A DNA stretch of 64,000 nt, from positions 185,574,501 to 185,638,500 of the forward strand of contig CM075669.1 in NCBI GenBank assembly GCA_037962975.1, given 5' to 3'. The notes under the pieces are model-generated. The model was not told the origin of the DNA. It did not search any database and saw nothing but the letters and a program-made list of their open reading frames with translations. The position numbers were made by a program, and so were the translations under genes. This document shows positions 11,827 through 24,300 of the stretch, in pieces (position 1 is the stretch's first letter; each line of letters begins with the position of its first letter). Source of the stretch: Clitoria ternatea (lineage: Eukaryota > Streptophyta > Magnoliopsida > Fabales > Fabaceae).

Positions 11827-13525
11827 GAACACTACTTAATTCCCAAAGAGTTTGTCATCCATAGTGACCATGAGTACTCAAATATATAAAAGGCCAACAT
11901 AAGTTAAACAAAAGGCATGCCAAATGGGTTGAATATTTGGAACAATTCCCTTATGTTATCAAGCACCATAGTGGTAAAGCTAACGTTGTAGCTGATGCCT
12001 TATCTAGAAGGCACACCCTTCTTTCTTCTGTGGGTGCCACCCTTCATGGTCTTAATGAGATAAAAGAATTGTATCCAAATGATCTTGACTTCTCTAATGC
12101 CTACCACTCTAGTGGTTCCTTGCTTGCATCTAGTGGATTCCATAAATTAGATGGCTTTCTCTTTAAAGCCAATAAGCTATGCATTCTTAGGGGATCCATT
12201 AGAGACCTTTTACTTCATGAGAGCTATGAGGGAGGGCTCATGTGGCACTTTGGGAGGGATAAGACTTTATCCACCCTTAGTGAACATATCTATTGGCCCT
12301 ATATGAAGCGTGACATGCAAAGACATTGCTCTAGGTGCTTTGCATGTAAAAAGGCCAAATCTAAGGTGTCTTCATATGGCCTTTACACTCCCTTGCCTAT
12401 TCCTACTTCCCCTTGGGTAGATATTAGTATGGACTTTGTCCTTGGGTTGCCTAGGACCCAAAGAGGTATGGATTCTATCTTTGTGGTAGTTGATAGTTTA
12501 GTAAGGTGGCTCACTTCATCCCTTGCCATAAGGTTGATGATGCAAGTCATATTGCTAAACTATTCTTTAAAGAGATAGTTCGCTTACATGGGATCCCTAG
12601 AACTATAGTTAGTGATAGGGATACCAAGTTCCTTAGCCATTTCTGGAGGACCCTTTAGGCCAGGCTAGGAACTAAACTTCTCTTTTCTACCACATGCCAT
12701 CCACAAACAGATGGCCAAACTGAGGTTGTTAACAGGACTCTATCTACTCTTCTACGAGTCCTTGTTCAAAAGAATGTTAAGTCTTGGGATAAGTGTCTAC
12801 CACATGTAGAGTTTGCTTATAATAGGGTAGTTCACTTCACCATCAAGCATAGTCCTTTTGAGATTGTGTATGGTTTTAATCCCCTCACTCCTTTGGATTT
12901 TTTGCCTCTAGAGGTTTCAGATGACATCCTTCATATGGATGGAGAGGCAAAAGCATCTTTTGTTAGAAAACTTCATGAGGAGGTTAAACACTATATACAA
13001 AAGAAAAATAACCACTATGCTAGATGTGTGTGTAAAAAGAAAAAAAAAAGTTATCCTAGATGTTGGGGATTGGGTTTGGCTTCACCTAAGGAAAGAACGC
13101 TTAGGAAGTCTAAACTTAACCCTAGAGGTGATGGTCCTTTTCAGGTCACTAGGAGTATTAATAATAATGCTTATGTACTTGACCTCCCTGGTGAGTATGG
13201 GTTCAGTGCTATTTTTAATATCTCTGACCTCACCCCTTGTTTTACAGATGAGCTGGATGAGGTTGCCTCAGATTTGAGGACAAATCCTTTTCAAGAGGGG
13301 GAGCATGACATGGCCATCACCCAGGAAGAAGCCATGGATCCTACACAGTCCTTGGAGGTTGCCTTGGATGCTTTTAAGGGCCCTATGACTAGGTCAAGGG
13401 CTAAGAGAGCCAAGGAAGGTCTCCAAAAGCATTTAGCTTCTTCCCTACATTCCTTGAGTGGGCTTAAGCCCAAGGAGGAGCTATTGAAGACCCTTACCCT
13501 CTTCTCTTGCACTATAGAAGGGTAA
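11827..13525 (+). pseudogene. Gypsy RNase H end and integrase remnant, running into the 3' LTR
   Basis: Several open pieces line up in order. RNase H ends with KANVVADALSRR near 11975-12010. The integrase zinc-binding HHCC region follows at about 12205-12360 (HESYEGG, WHFGRDKT, CSRCFACKK). The catalytic core begins with SMDFVLGLPR near 12430 and continues in another frame with SDRDTKF at about 12612 and HPQTDGQTE at about 12702. The tail at 12866-13525 runs 220 bp into the 3' LTR and ends with a GPMTRSRAKRAKE segment. Breaks include a shift near 11885, in-frame stops, a shift near 12520, and an A-rich run near 13040. The pieces were once one polyprotein; none could be functional now. Confidence 0.85.
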
Positions 13526-14235
13526 TGGGCTTGGTGTGGATGTTTGGGCCTCTTCATTGGGCCTCCTATATCTTGTACATATTCTATTCCTTTATATTCT
13601 AGGTATATTAGGACTAGATTTTAGGAATTAGTTTGGGCTTTGCATAGCCATTAAGTTTGGGCCACTTTTGGGCCTTGTACCTTGTTCCACTTTGCATTTG
13701 GGCTTGTATTGGGCCAATTTGAGTAGGATTTAGGTTTGGACCTTAGGAATTATTCCAAGGCCCATGATTAGCTAGCCTTAGCCAAAATAATGGAAGGGCT
13801 ATATAAGCTCATCTCCTTTGTATTTCCATCATAACTTGAATGATTAAAGATTTTAGAGTGAGAAACTCTTCATTCTCTCTAGAAAGTAGAAGCTCTAGGC
13901 TCCTTTCTCTAGTCTTATCCTTTGGTCTTCTCCCAAAGGTGGTGACTCTCCATACCTTATCTCTCTTCTCTCTAGAGAGTGGCAGAACCCTACTCCATTC
14001 CTCTCCTCTCCATCTCCTCCATTTCTAGACCGAATTCTCCTTAGATCTAGGTTCTTTTCCCTCTCTAACTTCCACCACAAGCAAGCTTCCACCACAAGAC
14101 TCTTTTATCTTCCTCTATAAGCTTCCTAAACCGTGGTAATTCCTCTCTATTCTCATCAAGCATTTCAGATCTAAGAAGGCTCAAGAAGAGAAGATCCTTC
14201 AACAAAAGCTAGGAATTGAAGAAATTCCTACAACA
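13306..14235 (+). mobile_element. 3' LTR of the 8434 gypsy
   Basis: TGACATGGCC to CCTACAACA, following a purine-rich tract at 13292-13303. It is nearly identical to 8434-9376. The integrase tail is coded across its first 220 bp, so LTR and coding sequence overlap. Confidence 0.93.
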
Positions 14236-14240
14236 AGGAG

Positions 14241-14744
14241 AGACAAATCCCATCTACATCACTCACATCCCTCTGCATAATTTGTTAATTGCCTAATCAC
14301 AACCTTTATAGTCCTCTTGTTACAGAAGACATTTGATTGTATGAAAACAACAAACTTCTTATGTAGGAATCGTAGTGACTTCAGGTCAAAGGACTACATA
14401 TACCATTATCACATTGAGAATCGTTTATGACATTCATGAAACGATCCATGCAACGTTCTCATGGTGGGTCTATCCAGTACATCATTACTCTTAATGTGTA
14501 CCCATATGAAGACTTGATATCATCTATATCCATGAACTGTGAGATCAGATCATTAGTACACTCACACACTAGTCTTAATGTATTTACATGTCCCCATGTA
14601 AATACTTGACTAGAGACATTTTAGGAATAACTCTCGTATGACCTACTACTCTAAAGATAAATAAAGGCTGTTAAACTATTTAACAAAAAATGCCTTATGC
14701 AAAATTATGCCTTCTATATAGGCTCTTAGTGCTTGTTTCCAACA
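14241..14744 (-). mobile_element. Copia 3' LTR, second segment
   Basis: It continues the LTR from 8433 and matches 50946-51449, ending TTTCCAACA. Minus-strand purine tract GGAAACTGGGAGAT lies just beyond, at 14745-14758, the usual copia polypurine tract style. Confidence 0.92.
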
Positions 14745-15059
14745 ATCTCCCAGTTTCCAACATCATACACTGCCCACCATCGATACCTATCTAGGCATTT
14801 TTCTAGATAAAGTGTCCTTCCAAAGGACAGATTGCAAGAAAATAATATTTGGTTTGTCATGGTTATTCTAAAACAAATTACATTCAAATCTATCAATTTT
14901 ATTTAAAACATATTTAAATTTTAGTCATTAAATAAATATGTTATCTCCTACAATTTTGATTCAAAACAAATACCCTCACTAAATCAGAAAAAAAATTCCC
15001 GTTGGAATATTTTTCTAGTGGGCCAAGATCCATATTTGGCCTAGTGTTGAGTCAGCTTT
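14745..15059 (-). other. Copia interior tail: gag start fused to the 3' end
   Basis: On the minus strand this continues the copia leader, with a reading like 58876-59060 of the plus-strand relative, up to and including the ATAACCATGAC around the gag start. The sequence then departs from gag and within about 130 bp reaches the polypurine tract and the LTR. The gag and pol genes are therefore absent by deletion, not hidden elsewhere in the window. Confidence 0.75.
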
Positions 15060-18000
15060 TGAGACACCCCAAAAATTGGGATAAATTTTTCATAATTTTA
15101 AAGATATTAATCAATAAAGAAAATCAAGTGGTGAAGCATTAAATCGCCACCCCGGATCTATAAGAACCTATCTTATATATGAAGATATGAGAAGGTGAGT
15201 TTTAAAATAATTTCAGAGATATTCTCATTAAAAAAAAACAACGGAAAGAATTTAATAAATTGATGTTGTATATTTGCATTTTAAAGAGAGTGAATTAAAA
15301 GAGAATTTAATGACTCAAAATATATTAAATACAATTATGTAATAATATAGGAAAAGGCTTTATGCAATGTAGAGGTAAAATAAGAAAAAGAATTGTTTGG
15401 AGCATTACTGCACCACTCGCTCAAGCGAGAACCACTTTTGCTTGAGCGAGCACACATATGCACGCTTGAGTGAAAACTAGGAAAAACTGAGCGAGGGAGA
15501 GAATAAGCATCAGGGGGACTTCACGCTTGAGCGTGGCCACCTCGCGCTTGAGCACGCATGCACAGCCACGCTTGAGCGTGCTGGCTTCATGCTTGAGCGT
15601 GAAAAGGAATCAGGCCCCTCTCACACGAGCACGCTTGAGTGCGCCCCAAATATACATGATTCACGCTTGAGCGTAAGAAGAAGGAAAGATCAGGACCCGA
15701 GCGCGCTTGAGCGCAGGACGCTCGCTTGAGCGTGGGATCCTTCACGCTTGGTCATGCTTGAGCGTGACACCCCTGCACTCTCCATATTCTCTTCATTTCG
15801 CTTGAGCGAGAGTTTCTCGCTTAAGCAAAATCACTCCAGTAGCTCACCTGATGACTCTCGCTCGAGCGAGCCTTTCTTCGCTTGAGCGAGGTTAATACAA
15901 AATGGTTTTCTTCAGCAAGCGCTTAAGCGAAATTAAATGTCACTTGAGCAAAGGATGGACAGATAGCAAATATTAGATGCAGGGCCTTCATGCTTGAGTG
16001 AGAAATCTTCTCGCTTGAGCGAATTTAACATATTATGCAGAAAACTTAGAAATTTATGCATCCTACCATACCCAAGACAATCCTTCACAAAATAATTCAA
16101 GCTAGTATTGTGCCTATGCAAAATTATACATTCATAATTAAATCACTTAACCACACATCCTAATTTCCATATCTATCAATTACACAACAATTAACCATCA
16201 TCCATTTATACCGCATAAGAGTCAAATTTTTAGGAATACATCATTCATTCTTAAAATTTGGGTGATAAACCCATATCATAATCTGTCATCCAACATTATC
16301 AAGACTCAACACAGAATTTAGCCATTTCTCAGGTCAAATGTTCACCTATGACCTTTAACATCATCATCCCACAAACCAAATACAAAATAGGCATATGTTT
16401 GTACTAGATATTTTATACAAAATAATGAACTGCCGACCAAGGTACTTCCTACACAACTATTTACCTCCTTCATCAAAATGAACTTCCAAAAAGTTTCACT
16501 TCACCCATGAATGTCCTGCATTCACAAATCTAAAAATGGACAACATGGGAGAGTGAGTCATATATTCCAAAAGTATGAATATGAATACCGTGTGATTATG
16601 TGCATATGTATCATACATGTATACTTTGCATTCACATACAACTTATCATTAACCATCATCACACCAATAAATGTCATCATGTAATAAAACAAAGCAAAGT
16701 ATATAACACATAACCTAGTCCTTCAATAATTGGACCATTACACATCTCATCATTTCAATTAATTTATTCCTGGTATTCATATCTTTTATGTTGTCTTATT
16801 ATAACTCCTCATCCACAACACACCCATCACCATATATCAACACCTTTGGCATACTTCCTTGCTATATGCAAATGCTCTTAGGCTAATACATATGCACAAT
16901 AGAATATTTCAATAATTTGTAGATCTGACTGTAGGAATATAAACACCAAATTGTGGGTTCAAGCATGATTACATACCATGCCCCTACTGTAGTAGTAAAA
17001 TGTGTACACTTATCATTAAGTCGCATACATTTCACCAATCTTTTACTGGTACCAAACCGCATCGCCCATTTACAACACTGGTCATTTTCACCATGACCGA
17101 GGTAAACAACATAATCAATATATGGTGTTGCGGGCCAACCATGAGACACATCATGGCAGCTGTGATCCCAAGGACCACCAGGAACACTTGCTCATCAAGG
17201 GCCACCCCCACAAGGGTCAACCACATGCGGCTTCCCGTAGCACAACATGGGCAACTTCGTGACTCATACACCAAGTCACAGGGGAAATAACAAATTTCTC
17301 GTGCACTGAGCCGCCCTCCCACTTGGCCAACCGGGGGAATCCCCTAAAGTTCCAACACCGGCAGCTATGCAGTATGCCATGGATGCAAATGCCAATCATA
17401 TGCATTTCTTACTCTATGCATCCTGTACATGCCACTCATCAACCTCATCATCATCATCATCACCACCAACACCACTTCACCATTCTTAGTGGATTTTATT
17501 ATTGTTGGCTTTAGTCTTTATTCTTAAATTTCAATATGGCATTCATCATCAATTTTAATCATCAACTTTTCAATATCAACTATGGTATGCTATTCATTCA
17601 CACCCATTTTCAGTTAAGCATCAACAACATTTATTTCACATTTATGGTGGACATAAACATAACATTATATTATTGATCATTCAACACCACCATATAGCAC
17701 ACCACAAATATTCTAAATGCATCAAAGCATGTTGCCAAAACATATCATCAGCACCATACACAACATTACCAATCTTTATAATATTAAAGCTAGGCAAACA
17801 TGCATATTGTCATATATGACAATCAAACACTATTCTACTCATGCATTTAGAATATAAAGACTCCTCTCCTACCTCAAGAGAAGAATTTCGGTTGATTCGA
17901 TGTACCCACCTCGTCATTCAGAATGGATCCTACATTAACATACACAAAGAATCACAATCAATCAACCACTCAACACAAATTCAACTTTAACTAACCACTT

Positions 18001-18184
18001 TTATATTTACAATTCATAACACGTATAAAACATGTTATAGGCATTCTTTTCCTCTCTTTATTAGGCTTCAGGAATTCCTTATTACCATACCACCTTCATT
18101 ATATCTAAAAGCCACAAAACCCATAACCTAACATCCATGATAATGCTTTGTCAATCATAACTCAAGCTCTCAGTAGCTTGCATT
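15060..18184 (-). mobile_element. 3' LTR of the 15060 gypsy, first segment
   Basis: It aligns throughout with 44189-47295. It ends at CTTGCATT, where the tandem array begins; the matching uninterrupted sequence CTTGCATTTGCCTTC is at 47285-47299. No genes are present; the short open frames inside are unlikely to be translated. Confidence 0.95.
15410..16025. repeat. CGCTTGAGCG motif array in the left LTR
   Basis: More than twenty copies of the near-palindrome CGCTTGAGCG or close variants (CGCTTAAGCG, CACGCTTGAGCGTG), at irregular spacing of about 15-40 bp. The same array is at 44536-45125 in the sister LTR. Many copies extend to longer inverted repeats, for instance CACGCTTGAGCGTG. Confidence 0.9.
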
Positions 18185-20825
18185 TGTAACACCCTAATTA
18201 ATTGCAACTAAAAATTCCAAAAATATGAGAAAATTTTTCACAAAACAGTCCCGTATTATTCGATATATGAGGAAGCAGGCAAGGGAAGAACGAAAAACAT
18301 TCACACGCACATAGTAACCTACAGGGAAACTAAAACTGGGGCCGGCTCAATGGGTTTATCGTAACGCACCAACACTAGGGCGGATTGCACAACACCGTTT
18401 ATTCGATCAGACTGGGTCTGACACCGTCCAGGCGGAGTATGGTAATGCAGCAGCGGATAGAGGAGATTTCGCAATGAGGCTTCCCTTCGAGTAATACTGG
18501 TCACTCAACGGGAGGAATAGATAAGGGAAATATGTTATTACATTCACACGCGTAGCATTCGGTGGAAAGGCGGAGTTAGAATCATCCTACTTGGCTAGGC
18601 GGGGTATAATTATCTTGGGCGGGCTGTCCTAGTTACTTGGGCGAGGTATGACGCCGCCTAAACGAAATCTACATAACGCCTCTTTAACACAACTACAAGG
18701 TAATTTCCTCCATCGGGTATGGACAAGGGTTCACTAAGTAAATCCTCACACTCGCATTTCACTCAGAAAAATGAGAAGTTACAGGGTACATATACGTTAG
18801 TAGGTTGTGGAGAAAGGAGGGATCTGAACCTATTCCACCCAGCTCAACATAGTATGACGACGCCTGGGCGGACTTAGCCATAACGCCCAATTCGGGGTCA
18901 ACATCGGGGTCTGGATTGTGTTAGCATCACAACGGATAGGAAAGGATAATGGTCGATATCTCACTCTGGTAATTACTCGCTTCAGCGCGAGTCCTCGCGC
19001 TTGGGCGAATTGCTCCCACACTTCGGGCGGGGTACGACTCCGCCCAACGTATCCGACATAAATTTTTCCTAAGACAATTCTCGGTTCACTCAGACTTGGC
19101 TATAACCCGCTCAATCAGACTGTCCCTGCGTATCTATTAAAGCATAATTAGGAAACAAGGCAGCACATAGCATCACACACACCAAAACCATACATCCATA
19201 TATATACATAAAAGTGCATGTCAATATTTACAATACAAAATCGGACTTCTCCTTGCCCGTAAAGTTCTATTCATCCCCAAAACATTAACATCCGGTATGA
19301 GCCAGTCCGGGCTTAATCTAACAACGCCTTAATTAAACCTTCTAAATGCATCAGCACTCCGCCCAGCATTCCAGCTCTGCTTCTGATCCTCCTCACGAGA
19401 GACATTAACTGAAAATGGCCACTGCAGGGGTGAGCTTTTACATGTAAAATGATACTCACAGACTCGGTATCAGCGTCAGTACACGCTCCTGCTATCACTT
19501 AACCTTTCTTAAGTAACCAAATTCATACAGTTCAAACAACATTCATGACACACATAATTCACAGAGTTTATTCCACATCTAAATATATATTCATGCATTC
19601 AAAATCATACACATGCACCTACATAGATTTATACATCACCACAATCAGCCTTATTTCTATATGCATGCCTGCGGATCCGACTCGGGTAAAGACTCTCAGT
19701 TACAGTCCCCTTTTCTTTTGGCCCCTCGTCCCTCAGATCTTACCAGGTGGCACCGGCCTCCCCACGGCGTCTCGAGACTCTCTTCTCTAGCTCCAACGGC
19801 TACCACGAGCTCTATTGGGATCTAGCCAGGGTTGGTAACTGGAAGTCGTTTCCCTTGGGGTTCTTGACCTTCCATGGGTCACCCCACTCTTACTCATGCA
19901 ACTAACACATTCATTATTACACATCATCGCGCCATGAACACCTTACCGTAGTCATTAAGTAAGAACGGATATCCCCCACTACTCGTAATCAGTCAGTCAG
20001 TCACACCAGCGCATGTTACAATCGGTCATCAGACTAACAACATTGAGCAATCCAATTTAAGAACATGCACATACATACTTTTCATAGTGACAACAAAATA
20101 GATCCATCATTATCATCCACGAACAGGCTACACCATCGCCACGAAGATCACTATCAGAATCTCAAATCATGCAATCAGTTTTAGTAATTGTGAATACATG
20201 CACATATGCACAGCATCAGTTCTAATGATTATAAATACATGCACACACACACACCCGCACTCAACAATACGTTCATCCGGTACCGTTCTTAGACCATGCA
20301 TTCGACATGCAAGCGCCCCCTATCTTTAGAAGAATCCTCAGAAACCTTTCTGTTCTCGTTGTTGGGTCCGACGTCTTTCTCCTGGTTCGTTCGGTCTTCC
20401 TTGGCTTGTTGTATCCTGCGCCTGATTCTGGGATGAAGTGTGGTCCGTTTTCCAGTACTGCAACCAAGACCTCCAGGAGCGAAGAGTAAGACAGAAGAAG
20501 AAGAAAGATGAAGACGAAGGGAGGAAGTAGAGAATGAAGTGACGGAGAAGGGAGTCTGAAGAAATAGCAAGTGCGTTTTTCCGCCAAAGGCTCACGCTTA
20601 TATATATATATGTGCATGCGCACAGTAAAAGAAGAGTGGGATGGGAGAGTGCGTGTCCAGCAGTCACGTGCACTCCACCCAATCCCCTGACCACCACCAT
20701 TTTTAATATTTTAATGGCTTAATCCTAAGTAGTTAAATGCAATTAACAGTTATTTCTTAGTTAAAAATCAAATCTTAATGGTTTATTCTTCATTCAGCAT
20801 TAAATTTTAAAACGGGGATGTTACA
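18185..20825 (-). mobile_element. Family-A LTR 1 (3' LTR of the array)
   Basis: TGTAACACCC to GGGATGTTACA. In element sense a G-box (CACGTG, 20665-20670) precedes a TATA run (20599-20612). It has about five private substitutions, three of them in the first 250 bp. It shares several derived bases with the middle LTR, including a changed base in the donor-like site at 20323. Confidence 0.95.
20599..20612 (-). promoter_or_regulatory. Probable TATA box of family-A LTR, with G-box upstream
   Basis: On the minus strand a TATATATA run lies about 215 bp inside the LTR from its 5' end in element sense. A CACGTG G-box (20665-20670) sits about 53 bp upstream of it. Equivalent TATA runs are at 2296-2310, 27993-28006 and 35387-35400. 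The spacing is shared with the solo LTR at 40373-43213, which supports promoter function. Confidence 0.5.
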
Positions 20826-20839
20826 GTTCTCCCCCACTG
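20826..20839 (-). other. Polypurine tract, array copy 1
   Basis: On the minus strand this reads CAGTGGGGGAGAAC and directly adjoins the 3' LTR, the position where plus-strand DNA synthesis is primed in LTR elements. The second copy is at 28220-28233. Confidence 0.8.
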
Positions 20840-20877
20840 AAAAAGAATTTCGTCCCCGAAATTCAGTCGGTACTTAC

Positions 20878-21339
20878 CTAGGTAAACAATTCGGGGTACT
20901 GCTGTCGCATGGCATCTTCGCGTTCCCACGTGTAGGAGGTGGTCTTGCCTTGCTGCCACTCCACCTTAACCAGCCTTACGTTCTTGTTTCTTAAGCGTTT
21001 TACCGATTGATCCACGATTCCAACCGGTGTAGTCACAGTGGTTAGGTCTTCCTTGATCTCTACCTCGTCGTCAGGCATCGTGTGGCTGGGGTCATGCAAA
21101 TACTTCCTTAGCTGAGATACATGAAAAACGTTGTGTAATCAGGACAAGTGAGTTGGTAACGCGAGGCGGTATGCCACGGGGCCAATCCGTTCTACTACCT
21201 CATAAGGTCCGATGTAGCGAGGGCTTAACTTCCCACTTTTTAAGGCTCGTCCAACTCCTTTACTCGGAGAGGTTCTCAGAAACACCCGATCTCCGACTGA
21301 AAATTCCAATGGCTTGATGCGTTTGTCATGGTAGCTCTT
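20878..21339 (-). pseudogene. Integrase C-terminus and chromodomain, cut off from gag-pol (copy 1)
   Basis: This continues the 21340-25293 frame after a TAG stop at 21340-21342. It codes for the integrase C-terminal region (a KPLEF segment, the GPYEV-type segment, then FHVSQLRKYLHDP near 21100-21130) and a chromodomain-like tail (LVKVEWQQGKTTSYTWERED near 20905-20960). A second stop, TGA, lies near 21138-21140. The tail frame ends with a TAG at 20878-20880. In this lineage the chromodomain is thought to guide integration to heterochromatin. Comparison with 36416-36984 shows both stops replace sense codons. The same two stops occur in copy 2. Confidence 0.85.
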
Positions 21340-24300
21340 CTACCTGTCTTGTGATGCTTTCATCTTCTCCCTTATTACTCGGATCTGTTCTGTGGTTTGC
21401 TTCACGATGTCTGGTCCCAGTAATAGACTTTCACCCGCTTCCGACCAACAGAGTGGGGTTCGGCATCTACGCCCATATAATGCCTCGTAAGGTGCCATGC
21501 CAATGCTGTGATGATGGCTGTTGTTGTACGTAAACTCGATCAAGGGAAGGTACTGCTCCCAGTCCCCACCGTACTCTAACACACACGCTCTCAATAAGTC
21601 TTCTAGACTCTGAATTGTTCGCTCGGATTGTCCATCCGATTGGGGGTGGTAGGCAGAACTAAGCCAAAGCTTCGTCCCCAATTCTTGATGCATGCTGGTC
21701 CAAAACCTGGACGTAAATCTAGGGTCCCTATCTGAGACGATGGAAGTAGGTATGCCATGTAGTCGGATAACTTCTTGAATGTAGATTCGAGCCAATTTAT
21801 GCAATGGGTACTTCATATTTACAGGTAAAAAGTGTGCACTCTTCGTCAATCTGTCAACAATGACCCAAATGGCATCATGGCCCGCTCGGTTTTTGGGTAA
21901 TCCCATGATAAAATCCATCGCAATTGAGTCCCATTTCCACACGGGGATCTCTAGAGGCTGCATTGCACCGTACGGTTTTTGGTGCTCTACCTTCGATTTC
22001 TGACAAGTGATACACCGGGCCACGTACTCCGCCACATCCTTCTTTAGTCCGGGCCACCAAAACTGTCTCCTCAAGTCGTGGTACATTTTCGTGGTTCCTG
22101 GGTGAATGCTGAGTAGGCTTTTGTGGGCTTCATCAAGCACCATTCTTCTCAATCTTCCTTCACTTGGTATGTATATTCTGTTTCTCACCCGGAAGATCCC
22201 ATCTGACCCCTCTGCCAAGGATAAATCCTTTCCTTTAGCCTGAATCTCCTTCATTTCAGCTAGGTAAGAGTCCGCCTGTTGCTGTTCGTACACGGATTTT
22301 AAGAATTCGTTGGCAATCCTCAACGTACCGATTGTCATCTTCTGAGAGGAAGGGGCGTCAACATGCAGGTTCATGTCTCGGAACCGCTCCAACAACTCAA
22401 CTTCTTTTGCCATCATGGCTGCTATGTGGAGGGACTTTCGACTCCATGCGTCTGCTACGACATTTGCCTTACCTGGGTGGTATTTCAACTCGAAATCATA
22501 GTCCTTCAAAAACTCAATCCATCTTCTCTGCCTCATGTTTAGCTCCTTTTGGTCGAATAGGTATTTGAGGCTCTTATGATCGCTGTACACTTCAAATTTG
22601 GATCCGTACAAGTAATGCCTCCAGATTTTCAATGCAAAAACTACTGCTGCCAGCTCCAAGTCATGGGTCGGATAATGCTGTTCGTGGGGTCTCAATTGTC
22701 GAGAGGCATATGCTATCACTCGATCCTTCTGCATGAGTACACATCCTAATCTGAGTCCGGACGCGTCACAATAGACCACGAAGCTTTCTCGTAACTCAGG
22801 TAATGCCAACACCGGAGCAGTTGTCAACTTATTCTTCAGCTCTTGGAAGCTGCTCTCACACTCTGGACTCCACACGAAAGGAACGTTCTTCCGAGTTAAT
22901 TTAGTCAGGGGTAATGCCAACTTAGAAAAACCTTCGATGAACCTTCTATAATAACCTGCTAAGCCCATAAAACTTCTTATTTCCGAGACCGATCTGGGCT
23001 TCTCCCATGCCATTACAGCAGCTACCTTAGCAGGATCCACCGAGACGCCTCGCTTGGAGATCACATGCCCGAGGAAGTGGATTTCATCCATCCAAAATTC
23101 GCACTTTGAAAGCTTTGCAAACAATTGCTTCTCCTTCAACACTTGGAGTACCGTCCTGAGATGTCCTTCATGCTCCTCAGATGTCTTAGAATAAACTAGG
23201 ATATCATCGATGAAGACAACAACAAACCGATCTAAGAAGGAGTGGAATATGCTGTTCATGTAATTCATGAAAACAGCAGGGGCGTTTGTCACACCGAACG
23301 GCATCACTACATACTCATAGTGACTATACCTAGTCCTAAAGGCAGTTTTAGGAATGTCCGAGTCCTTCACTCGGATTTGGTGATATCCCGATCGTAAGTC
23401 GATTTTTGAGAAGACTGAGGCTCCACGCAGCTGGTCAATTAAATCATCAATTCTAGGCAGTGGGTATCGATTCTTGATTGTGAGTTTGTTAAGCTGTCGA
23501 TAATCTATACAAAGTCTCATGCTGCCATCCTTCATCTTAACAAGTAGCACAGGTGCGCCCCATGGTGACACGCTTGGTCTAATGAACTGCTTTTCAAGTA
23601 ACTCATCCACTTGTTTCTTCAACTCTACCAATTCAGTTGAGGACATTCTGTAGGGTGCACTGGAGACCGGTTCGGCTCCAGGGATCAAGTCTATAGAGAA
23701 TTCAACTTCTCTATTGGGAGGCACACTCGGGACGTCCTCTGGGAACACTTCTGGGAATTCGCAGACAACCGGAATTTCGTTCACTAGGGTCTCACGCTCA
23801 TCTTTGGTTAGACAGAGCATCATAAATAGTTGGGTTATACCTAGTGCCGTGCCATCTTCAGTGGGTTGTTTTGGGAAAACTATCTCTCGGTTTCTACAAT
23901 CTACTAATACCTTATTGGCTGAAAGCCAATCTATTCCAAGCACAATATCAAGACCCTTTAAGGGCATGCAAATCAGATCGAAGGTGAAACTCCGATCATA
24001 CAACTCAAATGCTACATTTTTACATATTGACGATGTGAACACACTAGGGCCAGTGGGGCTGGCCACTTCCAAAGTCCGGTTCATAGACACAGTTGGTAGC
24101 TTCAACCGTTCCACGCACTCATCAGCTATAAAAGAATGGGTTGCTCCCGAATCGAAAACAACATTAAGCGTATTCATTCCAAGTGAGCACTTACATTGTA
24201 CTAGATCGTTTGCTGGTGCAACATCCTCTGCATTGATGGTGTAGATCCTTCCTGTCGCTGTTGGGCCGGTGTTCCTCTCTCGGCTGTTCGGAGCACGCAT

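Larger units (their letters stand above)
8434..14235 (+). mobile_element. Ty3/gypsy element without gag, inserted in the copia LTR
   Basis: A complete insertion of 5802 bp: TGACATGGCC at the left end, CCTACAACA at the right end, flanked by AGGAG at 8429-8433 and 14236-14240. LTRs are 8434-9376 (943 bp) and 13306-14235 (930 bp). A tRNA-Met-like primer site follows the left LTR and a purine tract (AAGAGGGGGAGCA) precedes the right one. The interior (3929 bp) holds protease, RT, RNase H and integrase remnants but no recognisable gag. The RT and integrase wording resembles the CRM-type chromoviruses; that lineage call is tentative. Confidence 0.93.

Noticed and set aside
15410..16025. Possible CRISPR-like array because of regularly recurring CGCTTGAGCG
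   Set aside because: Repeats are too short and degenerate, spacing is irregular, and the host is a plant.
17440..17475. His-rich reading from a CATCATCATCACCACC run
   Set aside because: Simple trinucleotide repeat in a non-coding LTR; also present at 46550-46580.
20273..20700. Minus-strand frames of 93-120 codons inside each family-A LTR
   Set aside because: They recur in every LTR copy, overlap in several frames, cover the promoter and leader region and show no protein motif.
23714..24244. 176-codon plus-strand open frame, with a copy at 31108-31638
   Set aside because: It lies antisense to the protease and RT region of gag-pol, has no domain, and exists only because the coding strand opposite is open.
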